Shown: positions 37,701-47,294, counted from the first letter of the stretch. The stretch: DNA of 64,000 nt from Megascapheus bottae (GCA_024803745.1 JANJXV010000016.1:39227001-39291000); one strand, 5' to 3'. A program made the numbers and translations. Notes: generated by a model not told the origin, from the letters alone.

Positions 37701-38089
37701 TGAACCACAGCCTTCTTTAAAAAAAAAAAAAAAAAGCCTGGGACCTTTGTGACATTGTCACTTTCTAAAGACACACTTCTTAATCAGTGAGGGCCTCTTA
37801 CTTCTCTCAGTCAGTGCCATGTTAGAGACACTTATGTTTAAATTGTCAAGCAGTCTGTGGTTCCCCCAAATTAAAATAAAAGCTATTGTCACCCTCCCAG
37901 GTAATAAGGAGTAAATTCTGTGTTTACAGTGTTAACATGAAATCTGTTTTTCCTTGTTGAACCATGACATGTTCATAGTGGATGATGTATAGCCTTATGG
38001 GAAAAAAGTGAATCAAATATCTCCAGCATCCTAGAAATCATCTAATATATCTATATATATTCATATACCTACATACTTAAAAACATATC
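34733..38089. other. Non-coding sequence with one poly(A) run
   Basis: Unique-looking DNA. A 17-18 base A run sits at 37719-37735. The 230 bases upstream (37490-37718) loosely recall an old LTR-type repeat, but I could not assign it. Confidence 0.45.
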
Positions 38090-38180
38090 ATATAGGCAGA
38101 TTTTACTGAACAAAATACCTATATATATATTCCATATAAATATATGATATAGGTAAGTTTTAGTAAACAAAACACCTACA
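38090..38180. repeat. AT-rich imperfect tandem duplication, period 57 bp
   Basis: ATATAGGCAGATTTTACTGA with the bases following it (38090-38123) recurs as ATATAGGTAAGTTTTAGTAA (38147-38180). The two units are separated by a TATA-rich run. About six mismatches in 34. Confidence 0.75.
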
Positions 38181-40568
38181 CAAGACCATCATTCAAAAAA
38201 GAAAATTAGGTACTCAGTGCTATACTTAATAATAAAAATTTCCTTAATGAAAATCCATATGGTCTGTATGCAATAAAATCTAGTGAGAAAAATAGTTTAA
38301 GAGCACCTTGACTTTTGCATCACAGTATTTTATTCTCTAAGTTCAGGTGTAGATGAAAGCATACCATTATGCATCCATAGACATCCAGCTACATATGCAG
38401 GACAAAACAAAACTGGTAAATATCGATAAGAAAAATATTAACATAGAAATATGGGAAGAAGTTTGTAAAACAAGGCTGGTGCCACAAGCCTGCCAGAAAT
38501 GGACTGGTTGGATGCACAATTTTTTTTTAATTTTTAATTTTATTTTTTACGGAGCAATGGACAAAATGTGTATATGCTTTCTTCCCCCCATTCAGCCTGA
38601 ATTTGCTGATGCGGAAAATAAGAGAATTTTTCACTCTGCTCTCATCAGAGAAATAGGAACCCAGAAGTAAACCTAGATGTGTCATCCACATCGAGAGGTA
38701 GTTTTGGGAGAACTTGTCGCATAGTAAATTAGTTGCCTGTCTAAAACGGGAATAATTTGAGAGTCAAATCAGTCACCCATTATAAGCTGTACAGAAAGGA
38801 GATGGATGCCTTGGTGCAATGGTTTAACCCCGAAACTTTCAGCGGTGCGGGGCTCAAGAAACTTACTTATTTTCTTTAGGCAGCTGTCATCCATGACAAG
38901 GAAAACTTGAAGGACTCAAGCTGAGTTCTTTTCCTCCATCCTTATCCTAAGGCAGGAGAGCTATGATTGATGGTACAAAGCCAGGCCCATTCTGAAATAG
39001 AGAGGCCTCAGAGGAAGAGGGTCATTGTGCTTGCCAAAGCCTGCGTCTGTGGAGTGTCTCTACTTCTCTTCAAACCAGCTTGTTTTTGTCTTTTGCATGG
39101 AATTAGGCCTTGGCTGTAACATCAGCCTTTCTTTATTAAATTCTCAAGATTCCATGCTTCCCTCAAGAGGCAGGAGTGGAATGTTTACCAGTTTGGTTTG
39201 TCTCAAAAGTTTATGTAGAATAAACATCCCAACTATTATAGGAACTAGTAACTAAATAGCAAATAAATGAATGACCAATAGTTTTATATCAGCATTTGGG
39301 TGACATTGTATGTGCAAACTTTTATCTTACATGTGGCTAAATATACTAAATAGATCATTTACAAATATTTTATTTTCCAAAGAATATATGCCCATAACGA
39401 ACGGGACAACTTGTGACTTCTGTGCCATTTTACACTATGTAAGATGCACCCTAGCCACAAAAGAAGCAGTCAGCCAGTATGATGTTTAATGTATTTTAGA
39501 TCTTTAAGATTTATGCAGTGGAGTGTTTCATGACCTCAGCCTCCCATGCCCTTGCTATAAATAAAATTTAACGAGGGGTTCTTGAGGCTTTAGTGTTTTC
39601 CAAAATGACTCTGACCACTAATTGGCTACACTGAATGGCCACAGCCTACTTCATTTAGCGCAGCATGAATTAAGCAGGCCACTTAATAAGAACCTCTAGG
39701 ACAGCAGTAAACTAACCTCACTCAGACCAGACAAAGAGGAAGAAAGCCACATGCAACACCTTCAAGTAAATACTACAAAGTCCAGAAAACTCATTTCAGT
39801 GACATGATAGTGACACGTTTCCAATGTTTCCAAATGTAAAAGGAAAAGCCAAATAAATGGTTTTATCTAAATTTAAGAGACAGATTTTATTCTGTAGTGG
39901 AAGAGACACTGCTTACCAGAGAATGTCTTAAGGTTCACACAAAATGAAGCGTGTTTGGCCTTGCTTCTCTCAGTATGTGCCAAGCATATATTAAGATATG
40001 CTCTTCTCTCTTGGCAGTCTAAGACAGCATTAGGCAAGGCATTCCACAACTATAACTCTTTCTGAATAATTTCTTCTGGTGGTAGCCTTATTACAAAGTA
40101 TTTAAAAATATCCCAGTAGAAAGCTCTAAATAGAAGCATTCCTAAAATAGAAGTGCAATGGGTCATATGTTAATAGTGTAATCTGGCTGAGCTCAAAGAA
40201 ACCCTGCAGGGTAAAAGCAGCTTTAGATCAGCTGTGGGGAATGAAAGATGCATTTGCAGAGTATTAGACAATTTGTCACTATTTCAGAGAAAGAATTAAT
40301 TTAAATGCAGAGTCGACAAATCAGAATCAGTCAGGAGACTTAGAGAACAACATGCAAACTCATCCCTACAGACCGATCTTAAGAATATGTAATTGCTTTA
40401 AGTTACTTCTCACTGTTTTTCCTTCTTCTTTCCATTACAGGAATTTGCGATCTTCCATGAGCTGCAGTCAGAATATACATTTAAATTCTCTTAATGATAA
40501 CAATTTTGAAACTAAACGAACTTATGTAGTTCAAGTGGAAAAAAAGTTTCATAAACTTAGCATTTCCT
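38181..40568. other. Non-coding sequence, nothing recognised
   Basis: The 105-codon open frame at 38353-38670 includes a T-rich tract and has no domain-like features. No repeat family was recognised. Confidence 0.5.
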
Positions 40569-40582
40569 TAGACTAGTATTTT

Positions 40583-40776
40583 TTTTTTGCTAGTCTTGGG
40601 GCTTGAACTCAGGGCCTGAGCACTATCCCTTGGGCTTTTTTCTCAAGGCTATCACTCTGCCACTTGAGCCACAGCACCATTTCTAACTTTTCTAAGTATG
40701 TGGTACCCAGGAATTGAACCAGGGTTTTTGTGCATGCTAGGCAAGTACTCTACCACTTGGTCAAACTCCCGGCCCC
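40583..40776 (-). mobile_element. IDL-Geo SINE, minus strand
   Basis: Starts with a T run and GCTAGTCTTGGGGCTTGA and ends with CTCTACCACTTGGTC and CTCCCGGCCC. The flanking repeats TAGACTAGTATTTT (from 40569) and TAGACTAATTTTTT (from 40777) are an imperfect target-site duplication. The B-box complement GGAATTGAACC has one change. Confidence 0.92.
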
Positions 40777-42423
40777 TAGACTAATTTTTTAGCCTAAATG
40801 TCCTTCTAAATTATAGGGTGAAAAATATCAAAATGCAGGAACTTAAGATGCCCTGCATACTGTAGTTCAGTGGAGACTATGCAACAGCATTCTGAATCTC
40901 AGGTTCAGTGATGACACTCCCAAGGCCCATGCTGAAAGCGTGGGCTGAAACAACCATGCCACTGCACCTCAACAAGACGTGAAGGGAAAAGGAAACTTCC
41001 AGAATAATTTAGGGCAGTTTCCCAAAGTGATGTAAGATGTATTCAACCTGAAAATGAAATTTACAGTCTGATCAATGCAGACAGGAATGGAGGATGGAGG
41101 CAGTTAATATTGCTCAATGTAAGTCAATGTATTACTGAATATAGTATGTAAGTCAATATTTAATTCAATATAAGTGGTGAAAATGTCAGGAGGTTCCTGA
41201 GGAGTGGGTGAGACTAGAGAGATGGAAAGAGGACGTGGAAGGGGAGTCACTGATGGACTGAAATTCCAAACTGACATGGTTGAAACCCATTGTAAAATAA
41301 TGTAAATGTATGCATATATATTTGCATATACATAGAAACTTGGAGTTTGATATGTTTTACTCTTGGTTGAGGTTTATAGCTTTATTTTTTAATGAAATCA
41401 CTCCAGGAATACATAAAAATAAAAAAAACTATAATTCAGCATACATTTCCATCACATGTATTTGGAAAACTAAGTAATAAGGTCGCTTATCCATTACAAT
41501 TTCATTTCAGTTCACCATCCTATACTAGTTTCAAAATTTTGTAATGGACATTCTGTTAATTTCCAGTGGCATCTCTTATAATCAAACTACATAGTAGAGG
41601 TGACTTGAATCTATTTGAATGTATTAAGAATTTCTTCATCATTAGGTCTACTCTGTTAAACAATAACACGTAAAATGTTTTGAAATATGGGGATCACTCA
41701 ATGACTACTAATATTAATACGGTCAAGTTACATACTAGACTAGTCAAGTCATTCGTATATGGATGCATATTTTCAACTTCTATCAGTTGTGACAAAAGTA
41801 ATAAAGTCACCCAATTATGAACTTCAGGTCTATGGTATATCTCTCCAAACAATAATGACAATGAAAATACAGGTAAAAAGAGAAAAAACAATGTATGAGA
41901 ATCTGGAGTAAAACAGCCATGTGCTTACAAAAAACAGTGGATACCAGAGATGAATTCTGAGTTCAGGGATCCCAAGTTCCACGCATTCAGAGCTAGTAAA
42001 CCTACCCTGCACCAAAGAAAGAGACATTGTAATTATTTCACGGCCAGGTAAACAGGCTTGTTTCCTTCAGAGAAAGGTGCTATCTCTATGTTTCAGGATG
42101 TATTTGGTAATACAAGCATTCTTGGAAAGGCAGCTTGAATTTACAACCTGTTTGTAAGAAGGACAATCCTCATTGCTAACTTGAGGGGATATAATACCTA
42201 GTTAATCCATTTGAAATTCATGTATACATTTTTTAAAATATCATGTTAAAATATAAGTCACTACAGGGAGATTTGAGCCACTTTCCATAGAAGGTGAGAC
42301 AGTGATCTAAATATGACTTTATCTGAAATGATAAATGACCTTCTAAACTAAAATCCTCAAAAATGTATCAAGAATGAAGTTAGATACTTTTCCTGACAAT
42401 ATCAATGTTCAAGGTCTTAAAAT
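40777..42423. other. Non-coding sequence, nothing recognised
   Basis: AT-rich, unique-looking. The stretch near 41170-41300 (purine-rich, then GTAAAATAATGTAAATG) might be an old L1 tail, but the evidence is too thin to call. Confidence 0.45.
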
Positions 42424-42435
42424 GTCTCAAAAGGG

Positions 42436-42626
42436 GGACTGGGAGTTTGGCCTAGTGGTAGAGTGCTTGCCTAGCAGTTACAAAGACCCCGGTTTGATTC
42501 CTTGGTACCACATACATAGACAAAGCCAGAAGTGATGCTGTGGCTCAAATGTGCTAGCCTTGAGGAAAAAGCCCAGGGACAGTGCTCAGGCCCTGAATTC
42601 AAGCCCCAGCACTGGCATCAAAAAAA
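42436..42626 (+). mobile_element. IDL-Geo SINE, plus strand, 12-bp exact TSD
   Basis: The tRNA-like half GAGTTTGGCCTAGTGGTAGA is intact except for a B box of GGTTTGATTCC. The A-rich linker is short, and the Geo half has lost about 12 bases after GGCTCAAA. Duplication GTCTCAAAAGGG at 42424-42435 and 42627-42638. Confidence 0.94.
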
Positions 42627-42850
42627 GTCTCAAAAGGGTCTCTGTAAATTAAAAGTATTATTTGAGCATGGATTTTCAAGCCTATAATCCTATCTACCTG
42701 GAGATAGGAATCAGGGGATGTTATTATGAGATCTCTCCAGCCATCAAAGACCTTGGTACTCCCTTTTGAATCCATGGCCAGACATGGTAAAGTATACCTA
42801 TGGCCCAGATATGATGAGGTGACACTGGCTGGTGTAGTGGTCCACATGTT

Positions 42851-43052
42851 TTTTTTGTTGTTGTTTTGTTTTTTTGCCAGTCCTGGACTTGAGCTCAGGG
42901 CCTGAGCACTGTCCTTGGACTTTCTCAAGGACAGAGCTCTACCACTTGAGCCTCGGCACCACTTTTTTCTCTATATGTGGTACCAAGGAATCGAACCCGG
43001 GTCTTCATGCATGCTAGGCAAGCACTTTAACCACCAGGCCAAACTCCTGGCC
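42851..43052 (-). mobile_element. IDL-Geo SINE, minus strand, 12-bp exact TSD
   Basis: A long T-rich tail with G interruptions, then a near-consensus Geo half and tRNA-like half with intact B-box complement GGAATCGAACC. Duplication GGTCCACATGTT at 42839-42850 and 43053-43064. One of the youngest-looking copies. The 109-codon minus-strand frame over 42599-42928 reads through parts of two SINEs and is an artefact. Confidence 0.95.
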
Positions 43053-43148
43053 GGTCCACATGTTATTATAACCAATGATGCATAACAGCCTCTGTGGGAA
43101 TTCAGTCTAGGTCACCTGGGCATAAATATAAGCAATAAAATTAACCAA

Positions 43149-43381
43149 CCCAGGCGCAGGACCTCATGCCTGCAATCCTAGTTACTCAGGAGGCTGAAAT
43201 GTGAGGATCATGGTTCAAAGCCATCCAGGACACTAAAGTCTGTGAGACTCTTATCTCCAATTAATCACTAGAAAACAGGAAATGGCACTGTGGCTCAAGG
43301 GGTAGGGCAGTACCCTTGAGCTGAAGAAATCAGGGACAATGCCCAGGCTCAGAGTTCAAGCCCCATAATGCCAAAATTAAT
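43149..43381 (+). mobile_element. 7SL-like/Geo SINE, plus strand
   Basis: A well-preserved left half: CTCATGCCTGCAATCCTAGT, TACTCAGGAGGCTGAAATG and GTGAGACTCTTATCTCC. The right half reads CTGTGGCTCAAGGGGTAG and ends AGAGTTCAAGCCCCATAATG. Flanks ATTAACCAA (43140-43148 and 43382-43390) are the probable target duplication. Confidence 0.9.
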
Positions 43382-43410
43382 ATTAACCAATGCAACATTA
43401 TGATAGCAGA

Positions 43411-43487
43411 ACGAATCAGGTGGTAGAACACCAGCCTAACAATTGTGAGGCCCCAGCTTCAATCCCTACTACCAACAGGTAAAAACG
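43411..43487 (+). mobile_element. ID-like tRNA-derived monomer, fragment
   Basis: AATCAGGTGGTAGAACACC followed by GTGAGGCCCCAGCTTCAATC keeps the spacing of an A and B box in a tRNA-Ala-like SINE. Both boxes are imperfect and the 5' end is missing. Confidence 0.45.
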
Positions 43488-44298
43488 TTAAGTGCATAAA
43501 TGAATAAATAATTACAGTGTTGGAAGATGCTAGAATTAAAGATACTATATTTTGGTACTCTATTTGATACAACTTGAGATACTATACCATGCTAAAAAAT
43601 AATGTAAAAAAAAGAGAGGTTATAGCAAAGAGTAAATAACCAAGTTAAGGTAAAACAGGCTGTTTACCCCTGCCATCACTAGAAGAGTGTATGGAAAGGT
43701 AGAGCAAAGTGAAAAGAAAAAGTCTAGCTTTGGTACTTGTGTTTTCAGTCATGCTATGTGAAGAGTTGGGAGGGGTGACACCCTTTCTTATAAGACAAAG
43801 CTTGAAAACTAGGGGTGGAAATGATTTCCTTACAAAGATCAGTGAACTGAGTTTTCTGGGCAAGCTGCCAATCTGAAATCCAGAAAGACAAGAGTGCATT
43901 CAGATACAGGGTTGAAATGTGCCCTCCTGGAGCAGAAGCCATCTATGCAGAAAGTTTGTTGGACCATTTTAATGGCAATTATGATGTGCTCTTTTAGCCT
44001 GAGTGTCGTCTTCAGCAAGAGTGAGGAATACTCAGAAATATCTATCTTTGTGTGATCCCAGAATTTACAGAGTTTATCTCTAACATGAATTAATCAATGA
44101 TTGTGTCTGAAAATGCAAAAAAGATGTCCTCACACCTTCAGTAAGAAGAAAGGATATCCTTCATGCAGATAAATTCCAAATAATTTAACTAGACAATCCA
44201 TATCAGAAAGACAGAATTTCAGCCCATTCCTATTCAAGTTAGGCTGGGCCTGAAGATATCCTTCCACTGAAATGCAGGGACAAAGTTAACCCCCAACC
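43488..44298. other. Non-coding sequence, nothing recognised
   Basis: Unique-looking DNA. Two overlapping minus-strand frames (43645-43942) show no domain features. Confidence 0.5.
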
Positions 44299-44394
44299 AT
44301 GACGATTTTTTCTATAGCCATCTATGAAGTCAAAGGCTGTAATTCAAACACTTAGAAAACATCTCTCATGCCTGCATGAGGATTAGATGGTAAA
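44299..44394 (+). repeat. Unclassified dispersed repeat, copy 1
   Basis: ATGAAGTCAAAGGCTGTAAT, TAGAAAAC and TGCCTGCATGAGGATTAGA recur in the same order and strand at 46806-46905 with roughly three quarters of bases matching by eye. It matches no SINE or L1 block in the window. Family unknown. Confidence 0.6.
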
Positions 44395-44448
44395 GTCCAT
44401 GCATGCCCTTTTCAGTCTTTTTTCCTGTACTACTTCTTAAGTAATTTT

Positions 44449-44707
44449 GGGGGGGATCACAGGATTTGAACTTGGCCTAGGTGCTGTCCCTGAGCTCTAC
44501 AGCTCAAGGCTACCACCCTACCTATGGACTTGGCTCTTCATCTCAAGGCTACTGTTCTACCCTTGAGCCAAGCCCCATTTCCAGTTTCATAGAGGTTAAC
44601 TGGAGATAAGAGTCTCAGGTCCTTTTGTGCCCAGGCTGGGTTTGAACCTTGATCCTCAGATCTCAGCCTCCTGAGTAGTTAGGATTATAGGCGTGAGCCA
44701 CTTTCCC
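44449..44707 (-). mobile_element. 7SL-like/Geo SINE with internal duplication, minus strand
   Basis: The right part is the 7SL-like half (CTGAGTAGTTAGGATTATAG on the plus strand). The Geo-like half contains two partial copies of the block with CTCAAGGCTAC (about 44510 and 44550). The probable target duplication is TTCTTAAGTAATTTT (44434-44448) and TTCTTAAAAGTAACTTT (45152-45168), so the two IDL-Geo copies that follow were inserted later at its 5' border. Confidence 0.82.
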
Positions 44708-44720
44708 CAGCTTAATTCTT

Positions 44721-44919
44721 TCTTTTTTTTTTTTTTGGTCAGGGCCTGAGGCCCTGTCCTTGGACTTTCTCACTTTCTCAAGGCTAGAGCTCTACCACTT
44801 GAGCCTCAGCACCACTTCCGGCTTTTTTCTATGTATGTGGTACTGAGGAATCGAACCCGGGACTTCGTGCATGCTAGGCAAGCACTCATAACACTAAGCC
44901 AAATTCCCGGCCCAGCCCC
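44721..44919 (-). mobile_element. IDL-Geo SINE, minus strand (first of two at one site)
   Basis: A T tail of about 14, a Geo half slightly shortened at its end (GGTCAGGGCCTGAGG) with CACTTTCT repeated, and a tRNA-like half with intact B-box complement GGAATCGAACC. The 13-mer CAGCTTAATTCTT flanks it at 44708-44720 and 44920-44932. Confidence 0.93.
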
Positions 44920-44932
44920 CAGCTTAATTCTT

Positions 44933-45143
44933 TTTTTTTTTTTTTTTGCCAGTCCTGGGCTTGAGCTCAGGGCCTGAGCACTGTCCTTGGACTTTTTCAA
45001 GGCTAGAGCTCTACCACTTGAGCCTCAGCACCACTTCCGGCTTTTTTTTTTCTTCTATATATGTGGTACCAAGGAATCGAACCCGGGTCTTCATGCATGC
45101 TAGGCAAGCACTTTAACCACTAGGCCAAACTCCCGGCCCCCGC
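44933..45143 (-). mobile_element. IDL-Geo SINE, minus strand (second of two at one site)
   Basis: Near-consensus copy with a T tail, full Geo half, A-rich linker complement of nine Ts, and intact B-box complement GGAATCGAACC. The 13-mer CAGCTTAATTCTT occurs at 44920-44932 and again at 45144-45156, so this copy shares a target site with its neighbour. Confidence 0.94.
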
Positions 45144-45294
45144 CAGCTTAATTCTTAAAAGTAACTTTAAATATATGCCCTTAATGTTCTTCCTAGATTA
45201 ATTTCTTTTATTCTCCTAAAATATTGGCACTTTTATAGTGTAAGTGCCCTATTAATTACTGCCAACTTTGTTTATCTTAAAATCAGTGCTTTTG

Positions 45295-46258
45295 TATCCA
45301 ATTTCAAATAACCAAATACAAATATATCCGATATGTCAGGTAACAAAGTGAGATACTGTAACAATATGAGATAACCAAGGGACAGCAAAAGAGATGAGAG
45401 ATAACATAGTATATTAAGGGCAACAATCATTCATTATATGGCTTTTGTTTCAATATCCTAGAGGTCCTTTCAATTAGCTTCATACTATATGGCCTTACGT
45501 ATCAAGGTTTTGCTCTATTGCAAATCTCTGCCAGGAGAGCCCAAGGTTTCTACTGATTATGACAAATGAGGGAGACCATTGAGCCTAAGTTCCTTTGAGT
45601 CTGGCTTACTTCACTTAATACGATTGTTTTTTAATTCTTTCCATTTCCTAACAAATGGGGCGATGTCATTCTTTCTGACAGCAGCATAGAATTCCATTAT
45701 GTACACATACCACATCTTATTGATCCATTTGGGGTGGGGGGGAGGGAAATGGGGACCAAGACATGTGAAAGGGTATCAATATATGTGAATTAATGCACCT
45801 TCTATCTGGCAAATATCATGTAACCCTTCTGTTAATTACAATAAAAAATATATGAAGAAAAAAAAGCCAGAAGTGGTGCCAAGGTTCAAGTAGTAGAGCT
45901 CTAGCCTGGAGAAAGTCCAAGGACAATGCTCAGTCCCTGAGCATAAGCCCAAGACTGGCCAAAAATAAAAAGCCATTTTGTATCACATCTTCTTGATCCA
46001 ATCACCTACTGAGGTGCATCTGGGTTCATTCCATATCTTAGCTATGGTAAATAATGCTGCAATAAACATCATTGTGCTAGTAGCTCTAATATGCTCTTGT
46101 TTCTAGACATGTGGGTAAATGCCAAGGAGTGGGATTGCTGGGTCATAGGGGAAATCTGAAGTAATGTACCCATTACTGACAAATATAACTGTAACCCCTC
46201 TATGCATTATCCTGGTAAAAAAATAACAATAAAAATTTTTAAAGAGTGTCTCCTGAAA
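45295..46258 (+). mobile_element. Rearranged (5'-inverted) L1 insertion with 16-bp exact TSD
   Basis: The 16-bp repeat AAAATCAGTGCTTTTG (45279-45294 and 46259-46274) bounds the insertion. The left flank TT|AAAA is a canonical L1 endonuclease site. Inside, 45295-46150 is L1 3' UTR and ORF2 C-terminus in minus orientation. It is interrupted by a later insertion at 45731-45983. From 46151 to about 46245 there is an L1-type 3' tail in plus orientation (AAGTAATGTACCCATTACTG, TGTAACCCCTCTATGC, AATAAAAA). This is the structure of a twin-primed L1. The junction lies next to GGGTCATAGGGG of antisense ORF2. Confidence 0.85.
45731..45983 (+). mobile_element. Chimeric retroposon: L1 3' UTR end joined to a Geo monomer
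   Basis: The element starts in the G-rich tract of the L1 3' UTR (GGGGTGGGGGGGAGGG). It runs to the L1 end (TTAATTACAATAAAAAATAT) and passes through an A run directly into the right half of IDL-Geo (GCCAGAAGTGGTGCC to CCCAAGACTGGCC), which ends in AAAAATAAAAA. The tRNA-like left half of the SINE is missing. Direct repeats CACATCTTATTGATCCATT (45711-45729) and CACATCTTCTTGATCCAAT (45984-46002) flank it, and the surrounding antisense L1 ORF2 is continuous when it is removed. It therefore inserted as one unit. Confidence 0.75.
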
Positions 46259-46274
46259 AAAATCAGTGCTTTTG

Positions 46275-46805
46275 GAAATGTATATGGTTATTAGGGATTT
46301 CTAATGATCTCTGTCTTTTTTTTCTACTACACAGTTCATAGGCCAAAAGAAGCCAGAGCCATCTCAAAGTGTCTGATTCTTCTTCATAAATTGATTAATC
46401 CAGATAGCTTTGTCCCAGTTAGAGAATGTTCATTATAACAAACTCTGAACTTAAAGATGAATGCATCTCTCCTTCCAAACGAACTATATTTCTAGAAAAC
46501 AAAATTCTTTCGGAGAAAAGCTGATTTGTTTGCGAGAAAGAAAAATGATTGAAACAAAAATGCAGGTAATGTGTTTGCAGCTGATGAAGTCCAGAAGGTA
46601 CTGCATAAATAATGGTGTGAATTCAGTATGCACAAATACAGTCTAGTCTTATAAAAACCTATAGCCTGGGGATATTACTTATTATTTTTATGTAATAAAA
46701 ATTGTTTCCTGTTGACAAATTAGCATTCATTCAGAAGGTAGAAAAATAAAGTCTGTCTGGATTTCCTAGTTGTGTTTTAAAATAATCTAGTCTCTTGAAA
46801 CACTT
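46275..46805. other. Non-coding sequence, nothing recognised
   Basis: AT-rich unique-looking DNA. Nothing identified. Confidence 0.5.
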
Positions 46806-46905
46806 AATGAAGATTAGTCTTATATCCATATATGAAGTCAATGGCTGTAATTTTAAAAAAATAGAAAATATGTCCTATGCCTGTATGAGGACTAACAAGT
46901 GAGGT
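46806..46905 (+). repeat. Unclassified dispersed repeat, copy 2
   Basis: Partner of 44299-44394, in the same orientation about 2.5 kb away: ATGAAGTCAATGGCTGTAAT, TAGAAAAT and TGCCTGTATGAGGACTA. It is followed by a separate G-rich stretch (46911-46930). Confidence 0.6.
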
Positions 46906-47094
46906 AACAAGGGGGGGTTGGGTGTAGGGTGTGATACCATAGGGTCTTAAGAGATTGGAGCTTTGTCTATCTACTTATTTAATTTCAAGAAGAATAAAAA
47001 TCAGGAACCTGAAAACTGACTCTTAGAAATTTTATTTGCATACCACTGAGTGGAGGAAAACAAGGAACATTTTAGAAAGGGCATCAACAGATGC
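46906..47094. other. Short unique stretch with G-rich run
   Basis: GGGGGGGTTGGGTGTAGGGT at 46911-46930 could form a G-quadruplex. The rest is AT-rich. Confidence 0.45.
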
Positions 47095-47112
47095 TTCCTC
47101 CTCCTTTTTTGA

Positions 47113-47277
47113 CACTTCTTTTTATTGTAATTAATAGAAGGGGTACATTATATTCGCCAGATAGAAGGTGCATTACTTCACAAACATTGATACCCTTTCT
47201 CATGTTTTGGTTCCCATCTCCCTTCCTCCACTCCACCCCTCATTTTGTTTTCCCCCCTTTCCTATCCTATTTCAAAT
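47113..47277 (-). mobile_element. 5'-truncated L1 3' end, minus strand, with TSD
   Basis: Complement of the L1 tail: TTTTTATTGTAATTAATAG, then GGTGCATTACTTCACAAAC, then the C-rich complement of the G tract (CCCCCCTTTCC), ending soon after it. Flanking repeats TTCCTCCTCCTTTTTTGA (47095-47112) and TTCCTCCTCCTTTTTGA (47278-47294) differ by one T. The insertion is only about 165 bp, truncated just beyond the G-rich tract. Confidence 0.88.
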
Positions 47278-47294
47278 TTCCTCCTCCTTTTTGA

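Noticed and set aside
37490..37735. Possible LTR-type repeat or processed pseudogene ending in a 17-base A run
   Set aside because: Only vague resemblance to an old LTR; no target duplication, no AATAAA close to the A run and no coding similarity.
38800..38870. tRNA-like or small-RNA-like stretch with CTTTCAGCGGTGCGGGGCTC
   Set aside because: No A and B box at tRNA spacing, no cloverleaf that I can draw, and no known small RNA recognised.
42640..42730. Possible 7SL-like SINE fragment (GCCTATAATCCTATCTACCT)
   Set aside because: Too short and diverged; the right half is missing and the following sequence does not match.
42599..42928. 109-codon minus-strand frame
   Set aside because: Its sequence is read from parts of two IDL-Geo SINEs plus the spacer; similar peptides occur at every IDL-Geo copy (for example 44806-45000 and 29821-30060).
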